A program made the position numbers and the translations under genes. The notes beneath the pieces were generated by a model. It was not told where the DNA came from and did no database searches. It saw only the letters and a program-made list of their open reading frames with translations. From the NCBI GenBank assembly GCA_016932385.1, contig JAFGCY010000021.1, positions 1-61,721 on the forward strand: DNA of 61,721 nt, in the 5' to 3' direction. Shown here one piece after another: positions 23,975-31,616 of this stretch; the first letter of the stretch is position 1; the number at the start of each line of letters is the position of its first letter. The DNA is from a bacterium (lineage in GTDB: Bacteria > 4484-113 > JAFGCY01).

Positions 23975-26611
23975 CTAGTTAAGTTCGACCGTGGCGTACT
24001 CCGCCATCGAGAACGCCAGGTTCCAATAGCTGATCACGGGCAGGCCGTCGATATCGAGTAAGGTCGTGTAATAGCCGACCGCTTCCGTGGGTTCGCTCTT
24101 GACGGCGACGGGCGGATTCCAGGTCGTGCCGTGGTTGTCCGTGGCCCGGGAATAGAACAAGCCCAGCCACGGTCCGGACTGCACCCAGGCGATCGCCGGT
24201 CGTCCGTTGACCAGCGCCAGCGAATTCCACTGGCCGGCGCCGCCGCCCGAAGCGACCTGGATCGTGACGATCGGCCAGTCCGCGGTCACGGCGCCCGAGG
24301 ACGTCGAGGCGCGGATGTATTGCAGCGAGCCGATCGCCGACTCGAAGAAGCTGACCGCCGGCCGCCCGTTGACTTCTAAAAGCGAGATATAGCCGCCGAC
24401 GGTGACGCCGGCCGGGCTGCAACGGGCGGGCGCGACCGGCCAGTTGCCGATCGCCGCGCCGGTGGTGTTCACCGCGCGCCGGTAGAGCGCTTCCTGGTTG
24501 GTCGCGTCCCAGTAGGCGATCGCCGGATTGCCGCTGATCACCTTCAGCGAGGGAAAACCGCCGATGTTGCCCGAGGCGTCCAGCGTCAGCGGGGCGTCCG
24601 CCCAGTCCGCCGCGGTATCGCCGGTACCCGCGGCGGTGGTGGCCCGCCGGTATTTCAGGATGTCCGGGCCACTGTCGACATAGGCAATCGCCGGATTGCC
24701 GTCGATGTACGCCAGGGAGGTGCTTGTGCTCAGGCCGACCGGCCCGTCGATTACGACCGGCGTGTTGGTCCAGGAGGAACCCTGGGCGTCATCGGCGCGC
24801 AAGTACATTACTTCGCTCGGTCCCGAGTTGTAGTAACTCACGGCCGGATTGCCGTTGATGACCTGGAGGGATGCATACAAGCCCGTCCCGACCGTGTTAT
24901 CGATCACGAACGGCTCGTACCACAGGCTGCCCTGCGGATCGGTCGCCCGCATGTACGTAAGCATGCTGCTGCCGGTGTCGAACATCGCGATCGCCGGATT
25001 GCCGTCAACAATCGCCAGCGAGGCGTGCTGGCCCGTACCGTTGAACCGGGTAATGGCGCGCGCGTCAAAGCCGGCGACCTGCTTGATCTGGACCAGCGTG
25101 GACGTATGCGCGATCGAGCCATCCTCGTCCTTGACGCGGATCGCGGCCAGGTAAGTGCCGCATTCCGTATAGTCATAGTTATACGTATCGCTGGCGCTCC
25201 AGGACGTGTAAGTGCCGTCGCCCATGGGGTCGTAGGCGTACTCCAGGAGGGTTCCATCCTGGTCGTAGCTCAGCGACGCGTCGAAGGTCACCGACACCAT
25301 CTCGGGCTCGCGCCAGATGACCCCGCTGTTCGGCGAGGCCTCGGCGATCGCCACCGGCGGGATCGAGGCCATGATCACCAGGCTGACCGCGCCCAGCGCC
25401 TTCATTTCGCCTTCGCCGCCGCTGATGGCGCGCACGCGCGGGCGGATGATGCCGGTGGAGTTAAGCGACGCGGAGGCCAGGCCGGTGACATTGCCCGTCA
25501 CCTCGAAAATCCCGTCGCCGTTAACGTCGAAATCATAGGAGTCGGCGCCGGTCGCCGTCAGGTTGACCGTGTCGCCGATCAAGCCGCTGACCAGGTCCGT
25601 CGTCAGCACGACTTCCAGCGCGTCGCCGGGCAGCGCCTCGGCGCTGGCGGTCGCGGACAGGTCGCTTTCATTGCCGGTGACATCCACCGATGCCAGCCGC
25701 ACGTAAGTCTGGCCCGTGTGCTTAAGGACGAAGCGGCCACTGCCTTCCAGGTAGTCGACCGACATCACGCCGGGGCTGTTGGCGTCTACAAACGACTGGT
25801 CGCTGTAGTAAATCCGGTAGCCCGCCAAGTCGCTGGCCACCACCGGTACCCAGACCAGGAACAGGCCGCCGGCGACCGGCGTCAGGACCGGCGCCGAGGG
25901 GACCGGCGGTGGAGTGGTGTCTACACCGTCGCGCGGATTGGCGCTGACGGCAACGACGTCGAAGGTCGCACCGTCGAAGGCCACCAGGCTGACGAACAGG
26001 TTGCCCAGCTCCGAGGTGTAATTACCGTCCGGCAGGCTCAGGCGTACCTGGCCGTCCGCGTACGGTCCATGCCATTCCCACGCGCCCGCCGCATAGTCGC
26101 TTAGACCGAACCAAAACTCGCTGAGCTGGCCGTCGTCACGCGGGCGCAGGTTGATGTCCGTGGTGACCACGCCCGGCTGGTTCGCGCCCAGGGGAATGCG
26201 GTAGACGGCATGGCTGGCTTCGTTGTCGCCCACGGCGCCGCTGGCCAGGCGCGAGGCCTCGTCCAGGTTGTCCACGTCACCGGCCTCGCTGAAGCGATCG
26301 ATCCCCGGGGTGTATTCGCTGTCGGCATCGATGGTACTGGTACCGCGCGCCTGGGCGCTGTCGGGAATCACGTAACCATCAGCGTCAAGCTCTTCCCAGG
26401 GCTGCTGGTAATCCACGGGCAGCGCGGCCGGCCAGCCGTCGGTCGCGGTCTCAACCGCGCCTGCCGCCGGCGCTCCGGTGGGGCTAGCCGCGTTGGTGCT
26501 GCCCTCCGCTGCGCCCAGCGGAGCCATTTGCGATCCGCCGCAGGCGCTGAATACTGCGGTCCCCAAAACCAGCGCCACGTTCATCAGTAACAGCCGAACT
26601 CGGTTGTACAT
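23975..26611 (-). CDS. large lipoprotein: FN3-like, PKD-like and 7-bladed propeller domains
   Basis: An 878-aa lipoprotein (lipobox FSAC, Cys 24). After a disordered Ala/Gly/Thr stretch there is a fibronectin-III-like domain (about 235-335; PVPSAPVLTPVAGGLFLVWV), a beta domain containing DFDVNGDGIFEV, then a PKD-like domain (about 425-510). The C-terminal ~370 residues hold seven repeats keyed by ASLAIVDGNPAIAMFD, ASLQVINGNPAVSYYN, TSLAYIDGNPAIAYVD, PSLKVISGNPAIAYWD, ISLLEVNGRPAVSFFE, NSLALVNGRPAIAWVQ and TTLLDIDGLPVISYWN. This is a clear 7-bladed propeller pattern, shared with the lipoproteins at 14617 and 32502. SD AGGAGAT; leader about 128 nt with a TGAGA dyad. Ligand unknown. Confidence 0.8.
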   Translation of the reverse strand: MYNRVRLLLMNVALVLGTAVFSACGGSQMAPLGAAEGSTNAASPTGAPAAGAVETATDGWPAALPVDYQQPWEELDADGYVIPDSAQARGTSTIDADSEYTPGIDRFSEAGDVDNLDEASRLASGAVGDNEASHAVYRIPLGANQPGVVTTDINLRPRDDGQLSEFWFGLSDYAAGAWEWHGPYADGQVRLSLPDGNYTSELGNLFVSLVAFDGATFDVVAVSANPRDGVDTTPPPVPSAPVLTPVAGGLFLVWVPVVASDLAGYRIYYSDQSFVDANSPGVMSVDYLEGSGRFVLKHTGQTYVRLASVDVTGNESDLSATASAEALPGDALEVVLTTDLVSGLIGDTVNLTATGADSYDFDVNGDGIFEVTGNVTGLASASLNSTGIIRPRVRAISGGEGEMKALGAVSLVIMASIPPVAIAEASPNSGVIWREPEMVSVTFDASLSYDQDGTLLEYAYDPMGDGTYTSWSASDTYNYDYTECGTYLAAIRVKDEDGSIAHTSTLVQIKQVAGFDARAITRFNGTGQHASLAIVDGNPAIAMFDTGSSMLTYMRATDPQGSLWYEPFVIDNTVGTGLYASLQVINGNPAVSYYNSGPSEVMYLRADDAQGSSWTNTPVVIDGPVGLSTSTSLAYIDGNPAIAYVDSGPDILKYRRATTAAGTGDTAADWADAPLTLDASGNIGGFPSLKVISGNPAIAYWDATNQEALYRRAVNTTGAAIGNWPVAPARCSPAGVTVGGYISLLEVNGRPAVSFFESAIGSLQYIRASTSSGAVTADWPIVTIQVASGGGAGQWNSLALVNGRPAIAWVQSGPWLGLFYSRATDNHGTTWNPPVAVKSEPTEAVGYYTTLLDIDGLPVISYWNLAFSMAEYATVELN

Positions 26612-26711
26612 AGTAATCTCCTTTAGTTTCAGGCCATGCCGATCAAGCGGACGGGGGCGGCCCTGCAGCCGCCCCGCACACGCCAGTTATGCATTGATCT
26701 TGCATGGTTGA

Positions 26712-26737
26712 TGATATGAGAATGAGACTCAGTATCA
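26712..26737 (-). promoter_or_regulatory. 26-bp imperfect dyad TGATATGAGA...CTCAGTATCA
   Basis: Arms TGATATGAGA and CTCAGTATCA are separated by 6 bp, just downstream of the predicted start point of the minus-strand lipoprotein gene. The AT-rich TGATA/TATCA ends with a TGAGA core look Fur-box-like, and the core is shared with 16524-16540. Candidate operator. Confidence 0.4.
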
Positions 26738-26745
26738 GTAGCCGT

Positions 26746-26751
26746 ATTATA
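26746..26751 (-). promoter_or_regulatory. -10 element TATAAT of the 23975-26611 gene
   Basis: A perfect TATAAT on the minus strand, giving a leader of about 128 nt. No strong -35 is visible 17 bp upstream. Confidence 0.45.
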
Positions 26752-27136
26752 ACGCGATTTGACGCCGGCGTTTCAGGGATATGGTCTAAAAGTCGTTTGG
26801 CTAGCGCTTACTTGCCGGCTGGATTGAGCGAATCAAAGGAAACCTGCTGAATTTTCGGCCGGGCGATGTAACCTATATCCCCGGAAACCGTCTTAGAGCG
26901 TAGGCCGCCGTGAGGACACGAGGGCTAATAGCCGTAGGGACACCAGGATGGCAGGTATGGGTTTAGAGACTGTGGTTGCGCGTCACACTTCAACTCTATC
27001 AGTCAGCCAGGCTGCACTCAGCCAGCCAATCGACACCTGTTTCCCATGACCTGGTAGGATGAGGTCTTCGGCTGTCAGCGCCATCCGGCAATCGCGCCGA
27101 CAGCATGTCGAAGAACAATAACGGCGGTGCATCCCA

Positions 27137-27179
27137 GGGGGGCGGCCATCGATGGCCTGGGGGTATCGATGGCTGCCCC
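27137..27179. repeat. REP-like hairpin around GGCCATCGATGGCC
   Basis: GGGGCGGCCATCGAT-type and ATCGATGGCTGCCCC arms can form a ~15-bp stem; GGCCATCGATGGCC (27144-27157) is itself a perfect palindrome. It sits just before the -10 of the DUF2007 gene. Confidence 0.5.
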
Positions 27180-27195
27180 GGCACCTTCAGCCGGT

Positions 27196-27201
27196 TATAC
27201 T
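27196..27201 (+). promoter_or_regulatory. -10 element of a leaderless start (TATACT)
   Basis: TATACT ends 6 nt before ATG 27208; no Shine-Dalgarno. Confidence 0.55.
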
Positions 27202-27207
27202 GGTTAC

Positions 27208-27474
27208 ATGGCACTGCAAGCTGTTTATTCCGCGAGTAACGAATTCATGGCGCTGACCGTTCGCGACATGCTGCGGGAGAACGGCATCATCGCGATGATC
27301 CGCAACAATACGATCGCCGGCTTCAATGTCGACATGCACAGAAGCGGCGGAGCTTTCGGCGAGGTCCTGGTCAACGCGGAAGACGTCAACCGCGCCCAAG
27401 AGCTGATCGGCGCCTTCCGCGGCACGCTGGGCCAGCTGGAGGAAGCCGAGCCGGTGGGCGAGGACGTGGAGTAA
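27208..27474 (+). CDS. DUF2007-type small protein
   Basis: An 88-aa soluble protein with the DUF2007 pattern: a first strand and helix (QAVYSASNEFMALTVRDMLRENGI), a variable loop, then GEVLVNAEDVNRAQELI. The family is found alone or fused to membrane segments and its function is not established; a ferredoxin-like, PII-like fold is usual. ATG 27208 is chosen because it lies 6 nt after TATACT and begins the domain; the frame extends upstream to 27127 without support. The next gene, 200 bp on, carries the same domain fused to a membrane region, so the two may be functionally linked. Confidence 0.75.
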   Translation: MALQAVYSASNEFMALTVRDMLRENGIIAMIRNNTIAGFNVDMHRSGGAFGEVLVNAEDVNRAQELIGAFRGTLGQLEEAEPVGEDVE

Positions 27475-27490
27475 CGCAGTAGTATCGACC

Positions 27491-27517
27491 GTAGGGGAGC
27501 CATTTATGGCTCCCTCC
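27491..27517. repeat. REP-like hairpin (GGGAGCCAT...ATGGCTCCC type)
   Basis: Begins GTAGG; arms GGAGCCAT / ATGGCTCC around a short TT loop. It is followed 8 bp later by a second hairpin of the GCAAGC type. Confidence 0.65.
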
Positions 27518-27524
27518 TGCCAAA

Positions 27525-27550
27525 GAGAGCAAGCCCCCGTGCTTGCGAAC
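27525..27550. repeat. REP-like hairpin (GCAAGCCCCCGTGCTTGC type)
   Basis: Same core as 20276-20302, 47983-48005 and 61357-61379. It lies between the two DUF2007 genes. Confidence 0.7.
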
Positions 27551-27662
27551 GACAGTCAGGAGTACAAAGCACGGAGTCCGTCGGCGGTTTGCGTGTCAGA
27601 GATGCGAAACCGAACATAACGGCGGCCGGAATGGTCGCCATACCAGATTTAATCTGGCTCGG

Positions 27663-27668
27663 TATAAT
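27663..27668 (+). promoter_or_regulatory. -10 element of a leaderless start (TATAAT)
   Basis: A perfect TATAAT ending 5 nt before ATG 27674; no Shine-Dalgarno. Confidence 0.6.
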
Positions 27669-27673
27669 CTCAT

Positions 27674-28324
27674 ATGGGGCAGTTACGGACAGTCGCAGAG
27701 GTCTACGAGGAGTACACCGCCAGAGCCGTCGAAGCCGCGCTGAAAGAACGTGGCATCCACTGCGTGGTGTTCAACAACGAAATCCCGATGGAGCCGGGCT
27801 TCAATTTCGGCATGCGGCCCTGGGGCCAGGTCGTGGTCGCCGAGGAAGACTGCGAGCAGGCGCGGGAGTTTGCCCAGGATGTGCTGGCCGCGATCCATGG
27901 CGAAGAGGCACCCGATCACAGCGAGCTGCCGGTCAGGCTGAAGGTCAGGTCGCGGCAATGGCTGGGAGTGCTGTTTGTCTTCATGCTGCTGGCGACCGTT
28001 GTATCTACCTTGCTGAATTACACGTTCGGCGAGATGATCATGAGAGACGCATTCATCGATCATCTGCAGGGAGTACCGGGTGGTTGGACCGGTTCGCTGA
28101 TGATCAACCTGGCGATCGCCGGCTTCCTAGCGCTCTTCATCCTCATGGTCCTGGCATTGGCCGCGTACAACTGGAGCCGGCTGGGACGTGCCCTGGTGAA
28201 TGCGCTGGTCGGACTGGCCGCGACCGTGGTGCTCCTGACCTGGGGGATCTACGCCGCGCTGGCCGCCGTGGCGCGCGGTATCGTCTGGCTGGTCAAAGGC
28301 GATAAGCCCCAGGCGACATCGTAA
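27674..28324 (+). CDS. DUF2007-type domain fused to a three-pass membrane region
   Basis: A 216-aa protein. Residues ~4-75 repeat the DUF2007 pattern of the preceding gene (TVAEVYEEYTARAVEAALKERGIHCVVFNN; GQVVVAEEDCEQAREFAQDVL). Three membrane segments follow (about 97-115, 139-163, 170-193), ending in a short basic tail. It is probably a membrane-tethered sensor or adaptor, but nothing shows the ligand. TATAAT ends 5 nt before the ATG, so leaderless. Convergent with the polyferredoxin gene, with a REP-rich gap between. Confidence 0.75.
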   Translation: MGQLRTVAEVYEEYTARAVEAALKERGIHCVVFNNEIPMEPGFNFGMRPWGQVVVAEEDCEQAREFAQDVLAAIHGEEAPDHSELPVRLKVRSRQWLGVLFVFMLLATVVSTLLNYTFGEMIMRDAFIDHLQGVPGGWTGSLMINLAIAGFLALFILMVLALAAYNWSRLGRALVNALVGLAATVVLLTWGIYAALAAVARGIVWLVKGDKPQATS

Positions 28325-28347
28325 ATAAATCACCACGACATCATTGG

Positions 28348-28372
28348 GTAGGGGCGAAGCCATGCTTCGCCC
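28348..28372. repeat. REP-like hairpin, copy 1 of an inverted identical pair
   Basis: A 25-nt element starting GTAGGGGCG with arms GGCGAAGC / GCTTCGCC around CAT. The exact reverse complement is at 28471-28495. The pair flanks ~100 bp between convergent genes. Confidence 0.75.
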
Positions 28373-28470
28373 GACCATCCACGCTGGCAATGCATCCCGC
28401 GGAGCCACCAATTAGCTGATTGGTTTCTTGTTCCCTTGCTCCGCCGCACAGCGGATTACTGCCCACATCA

Positions 28471-28495
28471 GGGCGAAGCATGGCTTCGCCCCTAC
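28471..28495. repeat. REP-like hairpin, copy 2 (inverted)
   Basis: Identical in reverse complement to 28348-28372, ending CCCCTAC. Followed by a CTTGAACCTT direct repeat (about 28528-28552). Confidence 0.75.
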
Positions 28496-28554
28496 CCCAG
28501 AACCCGCATCCAGCTTGATGCAAGCCCTTGAACCTTCTCTCTTGAACCTTGAAC

Positions 28555-29784
28555 CTACGCCCTTCCCCGCAGCTTCTTCAACTTCTCCGCCATGCTTTTG
28601 CCGGGGCGCACCGCGCCCGGGCCGGCGAAGCGCACCGCCTGGGTCGGGCAGGCGCTCAGGCAATCGCCGCAGCTGAAGCAGTCCGAGGGCAGCTTGTGGC
28701 CCAGCAGAATGCCCTGCATCGCCTCCGACGGGCAGTCGTTCATACAAGCCTTGCAGGCGATGCACTTGTCATAGTCCACGCGGACCTTGACGAAACTCAG
28801 CCGCTCGAACAGCCAGCTGACCAGCCCGAAGGGGCAGAACAGGTGGCACCAGGGCCGGTAGACCACCACGCTGAAGATCAGCAGCAGCACCACGAATACC
28901 ATGCCCGCCGTGGTCATCGCCGCCGGGTTGTAGGTCTTGAACGGGTCGATCGGGCCGATCAGGTCGAAGGCCCAGCCGAAGGCCACGAGCGTGAATACCA
29001 CGAAGAACACTATGCGGATCGTGTTGCTGACCGCATACGGAATCCGGATCAGCGGGATCACGCCGTAGCGCTTCTGCCCCTGCCGGTTGAGCCGGTACAA
29101 GAGCTCCTGCAGCACGCCGAACTGGCAGCCCCAGGAGCAGATGAACTTGTTGGCGAAGACGACGAGCGCCAGGAAGACGCCGAGCGCGATCAGCCGCGGG
29201 ATGAACAGCACGTGGTGCTCGCCGGCCAGCGCGATCATGTCTTTCACCGTGCCCATCGGCGAGGGATCGCTGCCGAGGATCACGCCGAAGACTACCACGC
29301 CGCCCGATAACAGCGTAAGCCGCCAGGCGCGGGTCAGCCGCGGCCGCGCCAACAGCGCCAGCGGGATAATCAGCAACACGATCCACAGGCCGAACTTGAT
29401 GAAGATCTTCGTAAAGTCCTTGGTCTGCCGCTCCATCATCAGCGCGTGCGTCTGGATGATCGCCGCCCGGGCTTCTTCCACCGTAAAGCCCTGCCCGGCC
29501 ACCGTGAGACTCTGCCCGGCGGTCTGCGCCTGCGAGTCCGCCGGTTCCACTGCTAACGCCTTGGCGACCAGCTGGGGCGGTAACTGGTTGGTTTTGGCAA
29601 CCTGCGCGAGGGTCATGTCCGCGGTGATCGTCAGTTCGCCCAGCGCCGGAATCCCCTCCGGCTTCTCCGCCGCCACCTGCCGCGCGGCATAGGACAGCAG
29701 CAGCACGGCGAGGATCACCCCGGCGGCGAGGATCGCCACCACGGTCGGCGCCGGTCGTTTGTTGCTTGGCTCAGTATTCGTCAT
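28555..29784 (-). CDS. membrane polyferredoxin (NapH/NosR/CcoG-like 4Fe-4S protein)
   Basis: A 409-aa protein. It has an N-terminal membrane segment (about 12-33), an extracytoplasmic part with a small helical motif (MTLAQVAKTNQLPPQLVAKAL), then about four to five membrane segments with CSWGC and CHLFCP motifs typical of NapH/NosR-type electron carriers. The C-terminal domain binds two [4Fe-4S] clusters (CIACKACMNDCP and CFSCGDCLSACP). It probably moves electrons between the quinone pool and a periplasmic or cytoplasmic partner; no nitrate, nitrous-oxide or oxidase genes are adjacent. Its -10/start-site region is covered by a CsoR/CstR-type palindrome, suggesting control by copper or reactive sulfur. 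Divergent from sod. Confidence 0.85.
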   Translation of the reverse strand: MTNTEPSNKRPAPTVVAILAAGVILAVLLLSYAARQVAAEKPEGIPALGELTITADMTLAQVAKTNQLPPQLVAKALAVEPADSQAQTAGQSLTVAGQGFTVEEARAAIIQTHALMMERQTKDFTKIFIKFGLWIVLLIIPLALLARPRLTRAWRLTLLSGGVVVFGVILGSDPSPMGTVKDMIALAGEHHVLFIPRLIALGVFLALVVFANKFICSWGCQFGVLQELLYRLNRQGQKRYGVIPLIRIPYAVSNTIRIVFFVVFTLVAFGWAFDLIGPIDPFKTYNPAAMTTAGMVFVVLLLIFSVVVYRPWCHLFCPFGLVSWLFERLSFVKVRVDYDKCIACKACMNDCPSEAMQGILLGHKLPSDCFSCGDCLSACPTQAVRFAGPGAVRPGKSMAEKLKKLRGRA

Positions 29785-29788
29785 TCAT

Positions 29789-29804
29789 ATACCCCACGGG
29801 GTAT
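29789..29804 (-). promoter_or_regulatory. CsoR/CstR-type operator palindrome
   Basis: ATACCCC-AC-GGGGTAT is a perfect 16-bp inverted repeat of the form described for CsoR/CstR repressors (TACCCC...GGGGTA). It covers the start-point region of the polyferredoxin gene, overlapping the -10 TATAAT (29808-29803) and lying 5 bp before the ATG. Repression relieved by copper or persulfide is the natural prediction. No csoR gene is in the window. Confidence 0.6.
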
Positions 29805-29808
29805 TATA
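29803..29808 (-). promoter_or_regulatory. -10 element TATAAT of the polyferredoxin gene
   Basis: A perfect TATAAT on the minus strand, partly inside the palindrome. The start point would fall near 29796, giving a leader of only about 12 nt with no clear Shine-Dalgarno. Confidence 0.6.
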
Positions 29809-29943
29809 ACAATTCCTCGGTCTGGTGCTTATTTTAGTCCATGGCGCCCGGGCAGCGCCGAACCTCCCGATCGTGAAACACGATAATTGAGATCGATTCG
29901 CAATATATAGTTGCATACTGAAGACGGAAGAAGGAGGACGGAC

Positions 29944-30573
29944 ATGAGTACACAACCACAAGCAGGATATGCACTGCCGGATCTGCCGTATGCCTACAAC
30001 GCGCTGGAGCCGCAGATCGACGCGCGCACGATGGAGATCCACCACCAGAAGCATCACGGCGGCTATGTCGCCAAGCTCAACGCGGCCCTGGAAGGCCAGC
30101 CCCAGTTCGCCGGTCTGGAGATCAGCGAGTTGCTAAAGAAGATCAACGCGGTGCCGGAGAGCATCCGCCAGGCCGTGATCAACAACGGCGGCGGGCATGC
30201 CAACCACAGCCTGTTCTGGAGCATCATGAGCAAGAACGGCGGCGGGGAGCCCGACGGCGACTTGGCGGCGGCGATCAACACGGCTTTCGGTGGATTCGAC
30301 GCTTTCAAGGAGCAGTTCACCAACGCGGCGCTGACGCGCTTCGGCAGCGGCTGGGCCTGGCTGGGCTTCGACGCCGGCGGCAAGCTCCACGTGGGCAGCA
30401 CCGCCAACCAGGACAGCCCGTATATGCACGGCCACCTGCCGATCCTCGGGCTCGATGTCTGGGAGCACGCCTATTACCTCAACTACCAGAACCGCCGGCC
30501 GGACTACGTCCAGGCATGGTGGAACCTGGTCGACTGGGGCAAGGTAGGCGAGTTGTACCAGGCCGGCAAGTAA
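29944..30573 (+). CDS. sodA: superoxide dismutase, Mn-type by sequence
   Basis: A 209-aa Fe/Mn superoxide dismutase that disproportionates superoxide to oxygen and peroxide. Metal ligands fit His33 (EIHHQKHH), His87 (GHANHSLFW), Asp170 and His174 ([10 protein letters not shown]). The GSGWAWL segment and STANQDSP, with Gln155 supplied from the C-terminal half, favour manganese, though cambialistic or iron use cannot be excluded. Start ATG 29944 follows AAGGAGG; TTG 29911 is in frame but lacks support. No signal peptide, so cytoplasmic. Divergent from the polyferredoxin gene, 160 bp apart; the shared region may link oxidative and metal or sulfur stress. Confidence 0.95.
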   Translation: MSTQPQAGYALPDLPYAYNALEPQIDARTMEIHHQKHHGGYVAKLNAALEGQPQFAGLEISELLKKINAVPESIRQAVINNGGGHANHSLFWSIMSKNGGGEPDGDLAAAINTAFGGFDAFKEQFTNAALTRFGSGWAWLGFDAGGKLHVGSTANQDSPYMHGHLPILGLDVWEHAYYLNYQNRRPDYVQAWWNLVDWGKVGELYQAGK

Positions 30574-30617
30574 CGGCGGTTAGCACTCAGTAACCTTCAA
30601 TAGCGCAGCCGGGCCGG

Positions 30618-31616
30618 CTACCCCAGCTTCTCGCGGAAGTACGCGCTGGCGTAATCCAGCAGGGTGACCGCGACGAGAATGATCAGGAAGCAGGTACTGG
30701 CCTGGCTGTATTTGAACATCCGGATGTACTGGTCCAACAGGAAGCCGATGCCGCCGGCACCGACGATACCGAGGATGATGCTCATGCGGATGTTGATGTC
30801 CCAGCGGTAGAGCGAGAAGGCCAGGAACTGCGGCACCACCTGGGGCAGGATGCCGTACCAGACCACCATGAAGTTGCTCGCGCCGGTGGCCTTGACCGCC
30901 TCGATCGGCGCGGGATCGACGCTTTCGATCGCCTCACTAAACAGCTTGCCGAGCATGCCGATCGAGTGCAGTCCCAGCGCCAGGACGCCGGGGAACGGCC
31001 CCGGCCCGACCATGAACACGAAGATGATCGCCAGAATGTACGGCGGGAAGGCGCGGAGCACGTTGAACACGAAGCGCGTCGCGCCGTAGAGGACCAGGCC
31101 GGTGCTGGTGCCGCGCGTCAGGTTGCGGCTGGCGAAGAACGCCAGCGGGAAGCTCAGGATCACCGCGATCAGCGTGCCGATCAGGCTGATCTGCACCGTC
31201 TCGTTCATGCTGTCCAAGAGCGTCGGCAGCGTGCCTAGTTTCGGTTTATTCGTTCGTGAATCTAGCTTGATCACCGGTTTGCCATCTTCCAGCACCAGAA
31301 CAGCGTGTGTCAGCGGCACTCCTTCGCTGTCCAGCCGCGGCTGGCCGGCTTCGTCCAACAGCGGTACGCGCTCGGTTTCGTAGACGTACCAGCTCAGGTC
31401 GGGATGCGCCAGCTCCAGCATGACTTTCTTGATATCCTTGGCGCCGGCGACCAGCGTGTACAAGTTGAACTCGGTGCGCACGAAGCTGGCCCAGAGATAG
31501 GCCAGGAACATCACCAGCAGCAGCCACTTCACGCCGGACCAGACGTGGTCGCGCCAGGTGCGCGGCTTGCGCGGCGGGACAATCGGCTTGTGCTCAGAAG
31601 TCGGCGAAGTGTTCAC
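30618..31616 (-). CDS. phnE: phosphonate-type ABC transporter permease PhnE
   Basis: A 332-aa permease, longer than typical PhnE (~260-290) because of an N-terminal membrane segment (about 28-46) and an extracytoplasmic insertion (about 55-125) before the conserved core. The core has the PhnE features ETVQISLIGTLIAVILSFPLAFFASRN, the coupling-loop region EAIESVDPAPIEAVKATGAS, and WDINIRMSIILGIVGAGGIGF. It would import phosphonate, phosphite or phosphate esters. phnC overlaps its start by 23 bp, so the genes are cotranscribed and coupled. No substrate-binding PhnD gene is near. Confidence 0.9.
   Translation of the reverse strand: MNTSPTSEHKPIVPPRKPRTWRDHVWSGVKWLLLVMFLAYLWASFVRTEFNLYTLVAGAKDIKKVMLELAHPDLSWYVYETERVPLLDEAGQPRLDSEGVPLTHAVLVLEDGKPVIKLDSRTNKPKLGTLPTLLDSMNETVQISLIGTLIAVILSFPLAFFASRNLTRGTSTGLVLYGATRFVFNVLRAFPPYILAIIFVFMVGPGPFPGVLALGLHSIGMLGKLFSEAIESVDPAPIEAVKATGASNFMVVWYGILPQVVPQFLAFSLYRWDINIRMSIILGIVGAGGIGFLLDQYIRMFKYSQASTCFLIILVAVTLLDYASAYFREKLG

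Larger units (their letters stand above)
26612..27207. other. 596-bp gap: lipoprotein promoter side, then unexplained sequence with hairpins
   Basis: No protein gene is convincing. The left part is the leader and promoter of the minus-strand lipoprotein gene (TATAAT at 26751-26746). The middle (about 26760-27130) contains small stem-loops such as GGCTAATAGCC (about 26925-26935) and GCTGTC...GACAGC (about 27072-27105), and could encode an RNA, though I matched no known family. The right end holds a REP-like hairpin. Confidence 0.4.
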
